Shown here piece by piece: positions 62,929 through 64,000 of a stretch of DNA of 64,000 bases. The translations under genes and the position numbers were made by a program. The number at the start of each line of letters is the position of its first letter. The stretch's first letter is position 1. Under the pieces are notes generated by a model. That model had not been told where the DNA came from. It made no database searches and worked only from the letters and a program-made list of their open reading frames with translations. The DNA is from Paenibacillus spongiae (lineage in GTDB: Bacteria; Bacillota; Bacilli; Paenibacillales; Paenibacillaceae): the NCBI RefSeq assembly GCF_024734895.1, contig NZ_CP091430.1, forward strand, positions 209,001-273,000. The letters run 5' to 3'.

Positions 62929-62956
62929 TTGTAATCGGTCATACTCTTTGTATATA
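62929..62956 (+). promoter_or_regulatory. Candidate promoter of ywiB-argS2
   Basis: TTGTAA (62929-62934), 16-nt spacer, TATATA (62951-62956); an alternative -10 is TATAGT 2 nt further. Confidence 0.4.
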
Positions 62957-62995
62957 GTAGAAAGCATAGATTAAGCTGGGCAGGGAGTAACGGAC

Positions 62996-63451
62996 ATGAA
63001 CGACAGGGCAAGAGTGCGTGTTACGCTGGAGAGTGAGATTGACGGCCAGAAGCAGGTGCAGCAGTATACCGGCGAATGGTTCCGCAAAGAACGAACGGTG
63101 TATGTGAAGTATGAGGAAGCGGACGACCATTATGGCGAGGTGCGCACGCTGGTGCGCCTCCGTGACGGAGAGCTGAACGTTACCCGGCGCGGGGGCGTCG
63201 AATCGGAGCAAACGTTCATGCCAGGATCGAGACGCAGCGGGCGTTACGCATCGCCTCACGCGCGGTTTGCGATGGAGACGGAGACGACCCGGCTGCGGGT
63301 GCAGAGCGGCGGCAGGACATTGGATGACTCGGAGCATGCGCTTCTGCAGCCGACGCTCCCGATGGTGATTGAATGGCACTATTCGCTGCATGTGGGGGAA
63401 CAGCCTGCGGGTGATTTTATGATCCGGATGCGTGCGGAAGAATGGAGCTAG
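62996..63451 (+). CDS. ywiB: YwiB-family (DUF1934) beta-barrel protein
   Basis: 151 residues, ATG after CAGGGAG. The lipocalin-like beta pattern includes RVTLESEIDGQKQVQQYTGEWF, TVYVKYEEAD, LNVTRRGGVESEQTF and the acidic end MRMRAEEWS. In B. subtilis ywiB precedes argS as here. Function unknown; a small-ligand carrier is possible by fold. Confidence 0.8.
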   Translation: MNDRARVRVTLESEIDGQKQVQQYTGEWFRKERTVYVKYEEADDHYGEVRTLVRLRDGELNVTRRGGVESEQTFMPGSRRSGRYASPHARFAMETETTRLRVQSGGRTLDDSEHALLQPTLPMVIEWHYSLHVGEQPAGDFMIRMRAEEWS

Positions 63452-63500
63452 AACGGACAATGCGTGCCCGACTACAATATTTAGGAGGATTACAGAAACA

Positions 63501-64000
63501 ATGACAACACATGTATTGGAACAGCTGCACGATAGATTGAAAGAAGCGATCGCCGATGCGGTCGTAGCCGCAGGACTCGTTGCCCGGGAGGAGCTCCCGG
63601 TATTTGTGCTGGAGGTGCCCAAGGATAAGTCGCACGGCGACCTGGCAACCAATGCGGCCATGCAGCTGACGAAGCTGGCGAAGAAGAATCCGCGCCAAAT
63701 CGCGGAAGCGATTGTCGCCCATCTGGATACCGGGAAGGCTTCCATCCAATCGGCTGAAATCGCCGGGCCGGGCTTTATCAATTTCCGGTTGGATAAGAGC
63801 TATCTGTATCCCGTCATCGCCAGCGTTCTGGATCAAGGCGAGGATTACGGGCGTATTGCCGCAGGCGGAGGGCAGCGGGTTCAGATTGAATTCGTGAGCG
63901 CCAATCCAACCGGCAGCCTCCATCTGGGCCATGCCCGCGGAGCGGCAGTCGGCGATGCGCTGTGCAACGTGCTGGACTTTGCCGGTTACGACGTTACCCG
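63501..64000 (+). CDS. argS: Second arginyl-tRNA synthetase (3'-truncated by the window)
   Basis: The first 166 residues are visible. ATG 63501 follows AGGAGG (63483-63488) at 12 nt. The Arg_tRNA_synt N-terminal domain (about 1-115) has LEVPKDKSHGDLATNAAM and GPGFINFRL; the HIGH motif is VSANPTGSLHLGHARG. This is the housekeeping type following ywiB. The frame runs off the right edge. Its N-terminal domain and HIGH region differ clearly from the T-box-controlled copy. Confidence 0.92.
   Translation, partial: MTTHVLEQLHDRLKEAIADAVVAAGLVAREELPVFVLEVPKDKSHGDLATNAAMQLTKLAKKNPRQIAEAIVAHLDTGKASIQSAEIAGPGFINFRLDKSYLYPVIASVLDQGEDYGRIAAGGGQRVQIEFVSANPTGSLHLGHARGAAVGDALCNVLDFAGYDVT

Noticed and set aside
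1..64000. CRISPR arrays, IS elements, prophage, toxin-antitoxin loci
   Set aside because: No regular spacer-repeat array, transposase, integrase or typical toxin gene was found; the RHH proteins have no adjacent toxin.

Overview
The window looks like chromosomal DNA of a Gram-positive, spore-forming Paenibacillus-type bacterium (Bacillota, Paenibacillaceae). The reasons are a moderately high GC content, strong AGGAGG-type ribosome sites with frequent GTG/TTG starts, a T-box leader, a c-di-AMP riboswitch, a forespore-type promoter in front of a penicillin-binding protein, and a ywhD-pbpG-speE-speB-ywiB-argS gene order like that of Bacillus subtilis. No rRNA, tRNA, CRISPR array, insertion sequence or prophage was seen. 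The species cannot be named from the sequence alone.

Layout. 1-6.4 kb: a sigma-70/DUF1835 fusion, two ribbon-helix-helix (RHH) regulators, a second DNA-polymerase sliding clamp paired with one of them, and two kinase-fold proteins. 6.5-10.4 kb: a NlpA/MetQ lipoprotein, a cysteine-free N-methyl amino acid oxidase-like flavoprotein and MetN/MetI. 10.9-14.3 kb: glutamate racemase, an ECF sigma/anti-sigma pair and a MarR regulator. 14.4-25.2 kb: a repeat-rich intergenic region, then a DeoR-type regulator followed by twelve co-directional ethanolamine microcompartment genes (eutL, a eutK-like gene, eutE, eutM, pduL, an uncharacterised gene, eutN, eutS, eutP, eutA, eutB, eutC), closed by a strong terminator.

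25.2-31 kb: exoA, a metallo-beta-lactamase-fold hydrolase, a propeller lipoprotein, an RHH-ankyrin fusion and a stalk-domain secreted protein. 31-36.6 kb: a Bce-type antimicrobial-peptide detoxification module (regulator, kinase, ABC ATPase, permease) next to undecaprenyl-diphosphate phosphatase. 36.7-42.6 kb: stress proteins, a phytanoyl-CoA dioxygenase-like enzyme behind a CcpA-like site, an MFS carrier and an MHYT-GGDEF-EAL protein. 42.8-52.3 kb: a very large Lhr-type helicase, a small orphan protein, an NlpC/P60 hydrolase behind a c-di-AMP riboswitch, a membrane protein and an M1-like metallopeptidase. 52.5-64 kb: the ywhD-to-argS block, interrupted by a solitary trpB and by an additional T-box-controlled argS.

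How the genes work together. The eut genes should take ethanolamine to acetaldehyde (EutBC, reactivated by EutA) and then to acetyl-CoA and acetyl phosphate (EutE, PduL) inside a protein shell (EutL, EutK-like, EutM, EutN, EutS). No ethanolamine permease, EutV/EutW pair, adenosyltransferase or alcohol dehydrogenase lies in the cluster, and the only adjacent regulator is DeoR-type. The Bce module with UppP protects the lipid II cycle. SpeB and SpeE make polyamines. Two different arginyl-tRNA synthetases lie in tandem, the first under a T-box whose likely specifier is CGG.
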